DNA of 64,000 nt from CAVQGZ01 sp963714455 (GTDB taxonomy: Bacteria; Actinomycetota; Actinomycetes; Jiangellales; Jiangellaceae). The notes below the pieces were generated by a model that did no database searches, was not told the DNA's origin, and was given only the letters and a program-made list of their open reading frames with translations. Shown piece after piece: positions 31,532-40,292 of this stretch. Position numbers and translations under genes: made by a program. Where the stretch lies: NCBI GenBank assembly GCA_963714455.1, contig CAVQON010000018.1, positions 5,244-69,243 on the forward strand. The letters run 5' to 3'. Within the stretch, counting starts at the first letter, position 1. Each line of letters opens with the position of its first letter.

Positions 31532-32764
31532 ATGGAGTTCGCTCTCTCCCCCCGCGCCGCCGAGCTGCAGGAGAACGCCACCGCCTTCCTGCGCGAGCAG
31601 GTCCTGCCTGCCGAGGCGGCGTTCCACGAGCAGTCGGCCGCCATGGAGCGCGACGACACCTGGGGCACGCCGCCGGCCGTCACCGAGCTCAAGGCGCTCG
31701 CCCGCGAGCGCGGGCTGTGGAACCTGTTCATGCCCGACCCGGAGCACGGCCCCGGCGTCTCGGTGCTCGACTACGCCCCGACGGCCGAGGTGAGCGGCTG
31801 GTCGCCGTGGCTCATGCCGGAGGCCATGAACTGCTCGGCGCCCGACACCGGCAACATGGAGCTGCTGGCCATGTTCGCCACGCCCGAGCAGGCCACCCGC
31901 TGGCTCGAGCCGCTGCTCGCCGGCGAGATCCGCTCGTGCTTCTCGATGACCGAGCCGGACGTCGCGTCCTCCGACGCGCGCAACATCGCCGCCACGATCG
32001 CCCGGGACGGCGACGAGTACGTGATCACCGGGCGCAAGTGGTGGTCGACCGGCGGCATGTCACCGGCCTGCACGGTCGCCATCGTCATGGGCGTCACCGA
32101 CCCCGGCGCGCACCCCTACCGCCAGCAGTCGATGGTGCTGGTGCCGCTGGACACCCCTGGTGTCACCGTCGAGCGTTCCACCACCGTCTTCGGCTACACC
32201 GACCGTGCCCACGGTGGCCACGCGGTCATCAGCTTCGACGGCGCCCGCGTGCCGGTCGCCAACCTGCTGGGTGAGGAAGGGGCCGGCTTCGCGATGGCCC
32301 AGGCGCGCCTCGGCCCAGGCCGCATCCACCACTGCATGCGCCTGATCGGCATGGCTGAGCGGGCGCTCGACACCATGGTGCGTCGCGCGGCGGAGCGCAC
32401 CGCGTTCGGACGCCCGCTCGCGGCCCAAGGAGTGGTGCGCGAGCAGATCTCCCGCAGCCGCCTGGCCATCGACCAGGCCCGGCTGCTCGTGCTGCGCACC
32501 GCGTGGCAGATCGACACGGTCGGGGCGAAGGAGGCCGCGGCCGGCATCGCCGGCATCAAGGCCGTGGTGCCGGCGATGGCCTGCCAGGTGATCGACGACG
32601 CGATCCAGGTGCTGGGCGGGCTCGGCGTCAGCGACGACGACGTGCTCGCCTACCTGTACGCGGGCGCGCGCACGCTGCGCATCGCCGACGGACCCGACGA
32701 GGTGCACCACCGCAGCGTCGCCCGGGCCGAGATGCGCCGGGTGCTGGGGGACGCGGCGCGGTAG
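31532..32764 (+). CDS. Acyl-CoA dehydrogenase (ACAD10/11 or LvaC-type)
   Basis: A 410-residue FAD flavoprotein. FAD and substrate motifs include CFSMTEPDVASSDA, ITGRKWWSTGG and RTAFGRPLAAQG, with the C-terminal LGGLGVSDD and ADGPDEVHH signature typical of ACAD11-like enzymes rather than of classic medium-chain dehydrogenases. ATG 31532 has GGAGG about 12 bases upstream. It probably acts with the phosphotransferase encoded 4 bp upstream, removing phosphate from a 4-phosphoacyl-CoA to give an enoyl-CoA or hydroxyacyl-CoA. In animals these two domains form one polypeptide; here they are split. Confidence 0.85.
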   Translation: MEFALSPRAAELQENATAFLREQVLPAEAAFHEQSAAMERDDTWGTPPAVTELKALARERGLWNLFMPDPEHGPGVSVLDYAPTAEVSGWSPWLMPEAMNCSAPDTGNMELLAMFATPEQATRWLEPLLAGEIRSCFSMTEPDVASSDARNIAATIARDGDEYVITGRKWWSTGGMSPACTVAIVMGVTDPGAHPYRQQSMVLVPLDTPGVTVERSTTVFGYTDRAHGGHAVISFDGARVPVANLLGEEGAGFAMAQARLGPGRIHHCMRLIGMAERALDTMVRRAAERTAFGRPLAAQGVVREQISRSRLAIDQARLLVLRTAWQIDTVGAKEAAAGIAGIKAVVPAMACQVIDDAIQVLGGLGVSDDDVLAYLYAGARTLRIADGPDEVHHRSVARAEMRRVLGDAAR

Positions 32765-32769
32765 AGCCC

Positions 32770-33753
32770 ATGAGCGACGACGGGCCTGACGCCCTGCTCA
32801 CCACCGATCCGGCGCGTGCGGCCGACGCCCTGCGCGCCGGCCGGCTGGCGGTGCTGCCCACCGAGACGGTCTACGGCCTCGGTGCCCTCGCCTCGCGCCC
32901 GGACGCCGTCGCCCGGGTGTTCGCGGTGAAGGGCCGCCCCGCCGATCATCCGCTGATCGTCCACCTCGCCGATGCCGCCCAGGTGGACGGCTGGGCCATC
33001 GACGTCCCCGACTACGCTCGTCGACTCGCTGCGCAGCTCTGGCCCGGGTCGCTGACTCTGGTGCTGCCGCGCGGGCCTCGCGCGGGGCTGCACGTCACCG
33101 GCGGGCAAGAGACCGTCGGCCTGCGGGTACCCGACCACCCCCGGACGCTCGAGGTGCTGCGCCTCGCCGACGACGGCGTCGCCGCACCCTCGGCGAACCT
33201 GTTCGGCCGGGTGAGCCCGACGACGGCCCAGCACGTGCTCGCCGAGCTGGCAGCGGCCCTCACCCCGGGGGACGACGTGATCCTCGACGGCGGGCCGTGC
33301 CGGGTCGGCGTGGAGTCGACGATCCTGGACTGCACCGGCCCGGCGCCCGTCCTGCTGCGCCCCGGCGCCGTCAGCGTCGAGACGGTCGAGTCGGTGGGCG
33401 GGGTGCCGCTGGGCCGCACAGCAAGCACGGTTCGCGCGCCCGGCACGCTGGCCTCCCACTACGCACCCCGCACCCGCGTCGTCCTGGTGTCGGCCACCGA
33501 CCTCGCCGCGACGGCTGCCGGCGACGCCACGGCGATCCCGAGCACCGGGGTGCTGGCTCTTGCCTCGGTGGACACGCCACCGGGCATGGTGCGCCTCTCG
33601 GCCCCGCCGTCACCGGCGCAGTACGCGTCGGTGCTCTACGCCGCGTTGCGCGAGGCCGACGCCCTGGGGTTGGCTCAGGTGCTCGCCGTCGCACCGGACG
33701 GATCGGGCATCGCCGCCGCGGTGCGCGACCGCCTCACCCGAGCAGCCCACTAG
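32770..33753 (+). CDS. tsaC: L-threonylcarbamoyladenylate synthase, long Sua5 form
   Basis: A 327-residue enzyme of tRNA t6A37 synthesis that makes threonylcarbamoyl-AMP from threonine, bicarbonate and ATP. The YrdC domain (residues 1-200) shows LPTETVYGLG, VKGRPADHPL, WPGSLTLVLP and APSANLFGRVSPT. A Sua5 C-terminal domain follows (residues about 225-327; APGTLASHYAPRT linker). The ATG lies 3 bp after the acyl-CoA dehydrogenase stop, so it is probably read through from the upstream cluster although unrelated in function. Its 3' end overlaps the convergent 1135-residue gene by 20 bp. Confidence 0.92.
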   Translation: MSDDGPDALLTTDPARAADALRAGRLAVLPTETVYGLGALASRPDAVARVFAVKGRPADHPLIVHLADAAQVDGWAIDVPDYARRLAAQLWPGSLTLVLPRGPRAGLHVTGGQETVGLRVPDHPRTLEVLRLADDGVAAPSANLFGRVSPTTAQHVLAELAAALTPGDDVILDGGPCRVGVESTILDCTGPAPVLLRPGAVSVETVESVGGVPLGRTASTVRAPGTLASHYAPRTRVVLVSATDLAATAAGDATAIPSTGVLALASVDTPPGMVRLSAPPSPAQYASVLYAALREADALGLAQVLAVAPDGSGIAAAVRDRLTRAAH

Positions 33754-36700
33754 CGCGCACCTCGAGCAGCCTGACGCGTCCCTCGCGTCGGAAGATGCTG
33801 CCGCTGAGCTCGGTGTCGAGGGCGCCGTCGCTGCCGGCCACCACTGTCCCGTCCTGCAGGTGCGCCGCGATGGCGATGTGCTCGCTGCGGTGCACGACGA
33901 CAGGCACCTGGCAGAAGGTGACGCCGAACGAGTCCGGGGGAAGCTCGATCGAGGTCCAGCGGCCAGCGAGGTCGCGATACTCGAAGGTGGCGCCGGTCGT
34001 CCACTCGCTGGCGCGCAGCAGGGCGGGCCGGACGACGATCCGCCCGTCCTCCACGGCGATGCCCACCTCGCCGAGGCGGGTGAGCACCTCCTCCTTCACC
34101 TGCCCGGTCATGCCGGGCTGGCGGGCTCCGTGCCCGGCCGGGGTGTGCGAGTACGGGTCGGTGGGGAAGGCGCCGTACTCCGCTGGGGTCTTGCAGTAGC
34201 CCAGGCCGGTGCGGATGTCGTCGTAGGCGGCGCGCAGCGCCTCGGTCGTGGCCGGGTCGGCCTGCTCGTGCACCGCGCGCTCCAGCATCTCCTGGACGGC
34301 CAGGAGCAGCTTGGACACCATGTGCCAGTAGATGCTGCCGAGGCCCTCGAAGGCGAAGAACGTGCCGGAGCGTCCGGTGAACTCGGCGTGGTGGAACACG
34401 GTCTCGAAGAGGTCCAGCAGGCAGGCACGGTCGCGCTCGACGAGGTCGTGCCAGGCCGGGTCGCGGGCGAGCCGGTCGAGCTCGTCGCGGACGCCGCGGG
34501 CGTTGCGCAGGTGGGCGGCGAAGTGCAGGTCGCCGTGGATGTCCTGGCGCACCAGGCTGCGATCCCCGGCTGCCACGAGGGCCGCCACAAGGTCGCACCC
34601 CTCGGCATCGTCGGCTGTGAACCGGTTGCGGTCGAGAAAACCCGGCAGGTCTTTGTCGGGGTACAGCAGGTAGCTGTGGGCATCGGCGCGGTAGAGGTCG
34701 CTGGCGCGCAGGGCGCCCAGCAGCGTCACCGACTCCTGCGGGCTGAGCAGCCCGCTGGACAGCATGGCCACCTGTCCCTCCAGCATCGTCGAGAGCGTCC
34801 GGATCGACGCGCCCTCGTCGCCCAGCTCGAGCACGTTGTAGGAGTGGACGAGCCCGTCGGGGCGCCGGTTCGCCTGAAGGCTCGACTCGACGAAGCGCTG
34901 AGCGAGGCCCAGCAGGTCGACGACCTGTGCCGCCGGCATCGTGACCCGCTCACCGGAGAATCCCGCGTAGACCCGCGTGCGGTAGTCGGTGGCGACCCGG
35001 CCGAGGTCGTCCATGACCGTGCGGCGGCGACGGTCGTCGAACCCGGTGGCCAGCGCGTCGGCGTGCTGGGTGAGCACGTCGTGCAAGCCGTCGGCCAGGG
35101 CGGCGAGCTCGCTGGTGACCTCGACGTCGGTGGTGAGCATGGTGCGCACGAAGGCGAGGTAGCGCCGCAGGTAGGCCAGCGTCACGACGGACAGGCCGCG
35201 ACCGACGAGAGCGTTGTTGGCGTCGTTCCACTCCGGCCGCTGGGTGTTCATCCAGATGCCGCCGTCCGGCACCAGGTTGACCAGCTTCGCCAGCGGGAGC
35301 AGCAGCAGCTTCTCGGCCAGGCTCACGCGCACCAGGTCGCCGTCGGGCGAGTGGACCAGACGGCCGTCGGCCCCCTCGCGACTCACCCGCTCGGTGACTG
35401 CGGCGTCGCGGTCGGCGTCGAAGGTGATGGTGTCGTAGGGGTCCGCCAGCGTCTCGGCGTAGGTCGCGATGCGGTACGGAACGTCGGCGTGGGTGAATCT
35501 GGCCTGGTTGAGAAGGCCGTCGAGCCGGCCGGGGTGGAAACGCTCGGAGGTCTCCAGCAGCTTGAGCAGGTAGATGATCTGGTGGTCGCTCCAGTAGCCG
35601 ATGTTCGACCAAGGGTTGTCCGGCTCGGGCACCTCCCAGTCGATGCCGGAGCGTGAGATGCGGTAGGGGTTGTACCCGTCAGCCGTCGTGGCGTCGAGGA
35701 ACACCGTCACCATCGACTCCACGTACTCCGGGAACGACCAGGCCAGCGCCTCCCAGTTCTGGAAGATGTCGCGCCAGTTGCCCTGGTAGTCCAACCGGGG
35801 GGCGCCGTGCTCGTCGCGAACGACGATCTCGAACTTGTTCCACGGCCGGCTCGGGTCGCCGTGGCGGCGGCTGAAGGTGAGCGGCAGGTACTCGCTGGCC
35901 AGCCGCCACAGGTCGGCGTCGCCATCGGCGTCGGCGATCGCCACCAGGTCGTCGGCCCGCAGCCGGTCGGGAAGGGCGGCCAGCACCTCGGCGCGGCGGG
36001 TGGCTGTGGCGGTGCTGCGCTGTGCGATGAACGCCCGGACGTCATCGGCATCGACGAGGTAGCCGTCGGCGGGGACGCCGCCACGCATGTCGTTGAACAG
36101 CACGTTCGCCAGGTGGTGGACCGTCGCGAGCTCGTCCCCGGTGCGCTGCAGCCCGTCGGTGGCAGCCACTAGTGCCTCGAGGTCGTTGCGGGTGCTAGCC
36201 ACGTCCGCCTCGAGCTGCGCGGCCAGCTCGTCCGGGCGGCGCAGCCTGTCGCGCAACGCCACGACGTCTGCCGCGTCCTGCGCGACGTCGGCCACGATGC
36301 GCCAGTGCGAGGTCTCACCCGGGGCCAAGGTCAGCTCGGTGTGCACGAGGTAGGCACCCCGGACGCCGCGGGCGTCCGGCTCCGCGGTGATGGGGTGTCC
36401 TTCGACGAAGGCTCGGCACTGACGCGTCGACGTCAGGTGCTGGACGTCGCGCAGGCCCACCTGCCAGGCGACGTTGGCTGCCAGGCTCTCGCTCGGCTCG
36501 GCGAGGTCGGTGAGCGTCGAGCTGAGGGTGATCAGGCCCAGGCCGGTCTCGACGTCGACCTCGGTCCGCTTGTAGGCGTCCAGCAAGATGCTGAGCTCGT
36601 TCTGCACGGCCACGCTGACCCCCGCCGGCAGTACGTTGACCAGCCCGTCGAGCATCTGTACCTCGCGCGGCTCGTCAGCCAGGGACGTCAGCTCACAGCT

Positions 36701-37141
36701 GCGGACCACGCCGAAGCGCGCACTGGTCGCCCAGGAGACCCGCAGGCGCAGCCCCAGGTCGCGACGCTCCTCCTCGAACACCAGGGTGCTTCCCAGGACG
36801 TCCTTGTAGAGGGCTCGTTGCACCGCGGGGTCGCCGGGCCGTCGCTCGGCGAAGGGCAGCCAGAACACCGATGAGCCGTCCGGCCCCGTGACCCGCAGCA
36901 TGCTCAGGCCACCGGTGCGTCCCGCGCTCTCGCTCACCTTGTCTTCGGTGTAGTACGGGAAGAGGGCACGCTGCGCGTCGACCCGCCCGGCGGTCAGCCC
37001 TCCGGAGCTCGAGACGAACAGCCACACGTCGCTCGCCCCGACGATCGTCATGAAGAACGCCGGCATCTCGTCGTAGCCCGAGATTCGGTAGAAGCGGCGA
37101 CCGTCCAGGTCGACCAGGTCGCCGTCGACGTCGTGGGTCAT
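33734..37141 (-). CDS. Large cellobiose-phosphorylase-like protein, uncertain
   Basis: A 1135-residue cytoplasmic protein (no signal peptide or TM). The N-terminal 280 residues look like a beta-sandwich (DGRRFYRISGYDEMPAFFMT, FWLPFAERRPG). A helical linker follows, then an Asp/Trp-rich core from about residue 430: WNKFEIVVRDEHG, YQGNWRDIFQNWEALAW, GIDWEVPEPDNPWSNIGYWSDHQ, IWMNTQRPEWNDANN. The order beta-sandwich, linker, (alpha/alpha)6-like barrel, small C-terminal beta domain resembles GH94-type glycoside phosphorylases, but I do not recognise the exact family. ATG 37141 is chosen because GGAGG lies five bases upstream. Substrate unknown. Confidence 0.55.
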   Translation of the reverse strand: MTHDVDGDLVDLDGRRFYRISGYDEMPAFFMTIVGASDVWLFVSSSGGLTAGRVDAQRALFPYYTEDKVSESAGRTGGLSMLRVTGPDGSSVFWLPFAERRPGDPAVQRALYKDVLGSTLVFEEERRDLGLRLRVSWATSARFGVVRSCELTSLADEPREVQMLDGLVNVLPAGVSVAVQNELSILLDAYKRTEVDVETGLGLITLSSTLTDLAEPSESLAANVAWQVGLRDVQHLTSTRQCRAFVEGHPITAEPDARGVRGAYLVHTELTLAPGETSHWRIVADVAQDAADVVALRDRLRRPDELAAQLEADVASTRNDLEALVAATDGLQRTGDELATVHHLANVLFNDMRGGVPADGYLVDADDVRAFIAQRSTATATRRAEVLAALPDRLRADDLVAIADADGDADLWRLASEYLPLTFSRRHGDPSRPWNKFEIVVRDEHGAPRLDYQGNWRDIFQNWEALAWSFPEYVESMVTVFLDATTADGYNPYRISRSGIDWEVPEPDNPWSNIGYWSDHQIIYLLKLLETSERFHPGRLDGLLNQARFTHADVPYRIATYAETLADPYDTITFDADRDAAVTERVSREGADGRLVHSPDGDLVRVSLAEKLLLLPLAKLVNLVPDGGIWMNTQRPEWNDANNALVGRGLSVVTLAYLRRYLAFVRTMLTTDVEVTSELAALADGLHDVLTQHADALATGFDDRRRRTVMDDLGRVATDYRTRVYAGFSGERVTMPAAQVVDLLGLAQRFVESSLQANRRPDGLVHSYNVLELGDEGASIRTLSTMLEGQVAMLSSGLLSPQESVTLLGALRASDLYRADAHSYLLYPDKDLPGFLDRNRFTADDAEGCDLVAALVAAGDRSLVRQDIHGDLHFAAHLRNARGVRDELDRLARDPAWHDLVERDRACLLDLFETVFHHAEFTGRSGTFFAFEGLGSIYWHMVSKLLLAVQEMLERAVHEQADPATTEALRAAYDDIRTGLGYCKTPAEYGAFPTDPYSHTPAGHGARQPGMTGQVKEEVLTRLGEVGIAVEDGRIVVRPALLRASEWTTGATFEYRDLAGRWTSIELPPDSFGVTFCQVPVVVHRSEHIAIAAHLQDGTVVAGSDGALDTELSGSIFRREGRVRLLEVRASGLLG

Positions 37142-37215
37142 GGGATCCTCCAGGCTAGGCAGTCGTGCGCACGGCACGACGCTAACGGCTGAGCCCGCTG
37201 GTGCTCAGCCGAGTG

Positions 37216-38208
37216 CTAGTCCGACGGAGTCGTCGGCCCCTGCTGGCGTCGCGCGGTACTGACGGGGTCAGGCTCGTTGGCGGTGGCGACGAACGCTGCT
37301 GCCACGAGCACGACCGAGGCCATGGCGAAGAAGAGCAGCAGCATGGCCACCGGCGCCCCGAACGACAGGTAGCGCGGGTTGGTGACGGTGAACGCCACGA
37401 AGTAGGTGGCGCCGAGCTTGACGACTTCGAGGGCGGCACCGGCGAGAAGGCTGGCCCGCCAACGCCACCGAGGGGGGCAGACGCCGCCGAGCCGGCTCAG
37501 CACGACCATGATCACGACTGAGTTCAACGAGATGCCGACGACAATCCCGGCGCCGATCAGGACGGCATCCGCGACCGGTCCGGTCAGGCCGAGCGAGTTC
37601 AGGACGGGCCGGAACAGGCCGGCCGCGGCGGAGCTGCCGACGTAGGAGAGCGCGACCAGCGGCGTGAGGAGCAGCAGGTAGCCGAGAAAGCGGAGGGTCT
37701 TGATCGCGAAGTTGCGTGGCTCGTACTGCACGCCGTAGATGAGCCGCACGCCGTCGTCGACGGCCCGGACGATGCCCACCGCGCTGTAGATGAGGATGGC
37801 GGCCCCGATCAGGCCGACGGTGCTTCCGACCGACCTGAGCTGGACGGGGTCGATGCCCTCCGGACCGATGAGGCCGGGGAGGGCCTCGTCCACCACGTCG
37901 ATCAAGAGCTGCTCGTACTGCGGGATCAGCGCGCCGATACCGAAGGCGAGGGCGAGCCCGGACAGGACACCGAAGAACGAGTAGTACGCGATCGCCTTGG
38001 CCGACAGCGTCCCACGACCGTCTCGGAAGCGTTCCCACCAGCGCCAGCACCAGGCGGCGACGGGCGCACGGACGATCGCCCACCGCACGAGGGGTGGATC
38101 GACGTCTGCCGGGTCGAGGTTCTCGCCCTCGACCGCGGTGAGCGTCCGCGCGGTCGGCCCCGGGGGGAGGGGCTCGACCGCGAGAACGGGCTCAGGCTCG
38201 GCAGTCAC
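37216..38208 (-). CDS. YihY/BrkB family membrane protein
   Basis: A 330-residue inner-membrane protein. After a 55-residue soluble N-terminus, six TM helices carry the family landmarks: AIAYYSFFGVLSGLAL, RAVDDGVRLIYGV and LFRPVLNSLG. Once annotated as ribonuclease BN or virulence factor BrkB, the family probably transports or scrambles small molecules or lipids; function remains open. The C-terminus is short and polar. It sits 74 bp upstream of the 1135-residue gene on the same strand. GTG start. Confidence 0.86.
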   Translation of the reverse strand: MTAEPEPVLAVEPLPPGPTARTLTAVEGENLDPADVDPPLVRWAIVRAPVAAWCWRWWERFRDGRGTLSAKAIAYYSFFGVLSGLALAFGIGALIPQYEQLLIDVVDEALPGLIGPEGIDPVQLRSVGSTVGLIGAAILIYSAVGIVRAVDDGVRLIYGVQYEPRNFAIKTLRFLGYLLLLTPLVALSYVGSSAAAGLFRPVLNSLGLTGPVADAVLIGAGIVVGISLNSVVIMVVLSRLGGVCPPRWRWRASLLAGAALEVVKLGATYFVAFTVTNPRYLSFGAPVAMLLLFFAMASVVLVAAAFVATANEPDPVSTARRQQGPTTPSD

Positions 38209-38241
38209 CCGGCAAGGGTGGCATGCCCGTCGTGTGCGGCG

Positions 38242-39645
38242 TCAGGCAGAGCCGGTGGCGACCACCTCGGCCAGTGCCGCCTTGAGGTCGTCGACCAGCT
38301 CGGTCGGGTTCTCGACGGCGCGTTCGTCGATGTTGATGGCGAACTCCGCCTTGCCGTTGTAGGTGATCATGGCCACGTTGAGCGCTGCGCCCCCGCGCGG
38401 CGCGAACGGGAGCAACGCCGTCACCTCAGCGCCGGCGAAGTACACCGGGATCGGCGGGCCGGGCAGGTTGGTGGCGGCGAAGTCGGTGCCCTTCATCAGC
38501 CCGGCCGACAGCGCAGTCGACGCGGACGTGGGCATGCGCACGAGCAGCCGGTACACCTGGTCGGACAGCATGAGAGCCGGCTCGGTCGCGGCCTGTCGCA
38601 GCAGCGGGTGCAGAACCTTCATGTGCTGGCTGGCGTCGGGCTCGTCCACCGGAAGCACCACCCGCGCGGGAACCCAGCGGTTGCCGCCGTTGGCGTCCTC
38701 GGCGCCGGTGCGCAGGTTGATCGGCATGTTGACCCGCAGGCCGGGCACCGCCCCGCCGTGGCGCACGTGGTACCTGTGCAGGCCGCGGGTGACGACCGTC
38801 ATGAATGCGTCGTTGATCGTCCCGCCGTTGGCCTTGGCTGCCTTCTTGACGTCGCCGAACGGCGCCTCGAAGTAGTCGAAGTAGCCGGACAGCGAGCGGG
38901 CGGTCATGAGCGGGCTCTCCGGCACGCCGGCGGGTGCGAGCAGGCGACCGGCCGACGACACGAAGGCCGCTGCGTCGCCTGCCGTTCCCCGGGGGTCCTT
39001 CACCGTGCGCAGCGCCAGGTCGCCGAGCCCGGTGACAGCGGCCTTGGAGGTGGTCGCGAACCGCTTGGCCTCGTAGGAGACACCGCTGGACAGTCTTCCC
39101 GACAATCCCAGTGCGGCAGCGCTCGGTGCGCTCGGCTTGTCGCCCAGGTCGACGTCGGTCTCCCGGGCGAGGTCGAGCATCGCCGCCCCCATCGCGAGCC
39201 CGCCCATGCCGTCGGTGATCGCGTGGTGGATCTTGATGATGAGCGCTGCCTGTCCGCGAGGCAGGCCCGTCATCAGCGTCATCTCCCAGAGGGGACGCTT
39301 GCGGTCGAAGTCCTGCTCGGCCATCGTCTGTGCGAGGTTGAGGGCCGGGCGCAACGTGCGGTCCTTGCGCGGCGCCGCGACCCAGCGCAGGTGGTAGGTC
39401 AGGTCGAAGTTGGGGTCGAGCTCCCAGCGCGGGGGAACCAGCGACACGGGGTTTCCCACGACCCGCTGGCGCAGCTTGGGCACCGCCAGAGTCATGCGAT
39501 CGATGCGGTCCTGGGCCGCGTCGATGTCGGGCGCCTTGTCCAGCACCATCATCGCGACGATCACCGACCGCAGCACCGGGTCTTCTTCGACGTTCCACAT
39601 GACGGCGTCGAAAGCCCCCATGCGCTCCTGCATCGTGGACGACAT
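38242..39645 (-). CDS. WS/DGAT-type O-acyltransferase
   Basis: A 467-residue wax ester synthase/diacylglycerol acyltransferase, transferring fatty acyl groups from acyl-CoA to alcohols or diacylglycerol for storage lipid. The catalytic HHAITDG motif (HHxxxDG) is near residue 137, and the second conserved block NGGTINDAFM with the NLPGPP segment is present. ATG 39645 is chosen because GGGGAGGGG lies five bases upstream and the MSSTMQERMGAFDAVMW N-terminus fits the family. It is the first gene of a minus-strand run followed by the BrkB gene. Confidence 0.9.
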   Translation of the reverse strand: MSSTMQERMGAFDAVMWNVEEDPVLRSVIVAMMVLDKAPDIDAAQDRIDRMTLAVPKLRQRVVGNPVSLVPPRWELDPNFDLTYHLRWVAAPRKDRTLRPALNLAQTMAEQDFDRKRPLWEMTLMTGLPRGQAALIIKIHHAITDGMGGLAMGAAMLDLARETDVDLGDKPSAPSAAALGLSGRLSSGVSYEAKRFATTSKAAVTGLGDLALRTVKDPRGTAGDAAAFVSSAGRLLAPAGVPESPLMTARSLSGYFDYFEAPFGDVKKAAKANGGTINDAFMTVVTRGLHRYHVRHGGAVPGLRVNMPINLRTGAEDANGGNRWVPARVVLPVDEPDASQHMKVLHPLLRQAATEPALMLSDQVYRLLVRMPTSASTALSAGLMKGTDFAATNLPGPPIPVYFAGAEVTALLPFAPRGGAALNVAMITYNGKAEFAINIDERAVENPTELVDDLKAALAEVVATGSA

Positions 39646-39750
39646 CGGTCCCCTCCCCAACTGGTTGCGCGGCACGCTAGCGGGCCTTGCACCCTCGCGC
39701 GGCGTGGACCTCGATTCTGGCCCGCCTACACTGCTCGGGCTGGTCAGCAC

Positions 39751-39826
39751 GCCCCCGTAGCTCAGGGGATAGAGCAACGGTTTCCTAAACCGTGTGCCGC
39801 AGGTTCGAATCCTGCCGGGGGCGCCA
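39751..39826 (+). tRNA. tRNA-Arg (anticodon CCT)
   Basis: A full cloverleaf is visible: acceptor GCCCCCG/CGGGGGC, D arm GCTC/GAGC, anticodon stem ACGGT/ACCGT with loop TTCCTAA (anticodon CCT, reads AGG), and T arm GCAGG-TTCGAAT-CCTGC. Discriminator G and an encoded CCA end at 39826. AGG is a rare arginine codon in such a high-GC genome. Confidence 0.97.
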
Positions 39827-40058
39827 CGCGGCAGCTACCCCACGAGCACGGCACGCGGGGAGGGCGAGCGGACGGCGCGCACGACCACCAGCAGCACCAA
39901 CCCGGCGGATCTCGCCGCCGGCGTACCCCGCAAGGCTGCCGTCGATACCGTGCCGTCGAGCCTGGGCGAAACCCACTCGCCGGGCGCACGCGCGCCGTGG
40001 CACGCTGGAACACACCGCGCGAGCCCCTCGCTGCGGGCGCAGGCGAAGGAGCAGCGTG

Positions 40059-40262
40059 ATGAACGAGTCGAGCCCCGAGGTCCCCGAGTCGGACGACGCA
40101 GCCCAGCCCGACGACGACGTCAAGGCGCGCTTCAAGCAGGCTCTTGAGGCCAAGTCGGCACGGCAGAAGAACGACCGGTTGCACCCGGAGGGCGACTCAG
40201 CACTGCACGACACGCACGGCCGGTCGGGCGGCAAGCGAGAGTTTCGACGCAAGTCCGGCTGA
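40059..40262 (+). CDS. DUF5302 small protein
   Basis: A 67-residue hydrophilic, probably disordered protein ending in KREFRRKSG, the hallmark of actinobacterial DUF5302 proteins. The acidic N-terminus (SPEVPESDDAAQPDDD) precedes a VKARFKQALEAK helix. ATG 40059 has AAGGAG about seven bases upstream. Function unknown. The 232 bp between the tRNA and this gene hold nothing else that I can support. Confidence 0.75.
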   Translation: MNESSPEVPESDDAAQPDDDVKARFKQALEAKSARQKNDRLHPEGDSALHDTHGRSGGKREFRRKSG

Positions 40263-40292
40263 GCGGCACGACCGTCGGTCACCATCGTCGGT

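Noticed and set aside
38218..40059. A 613-codon plus-strand frame running over the WS/DGAT gene and tRNA-Arg
   Set aside because: It crosses a clear tRNA and opposes a gene with an HHAITDG motif, so it is a shadow frame.
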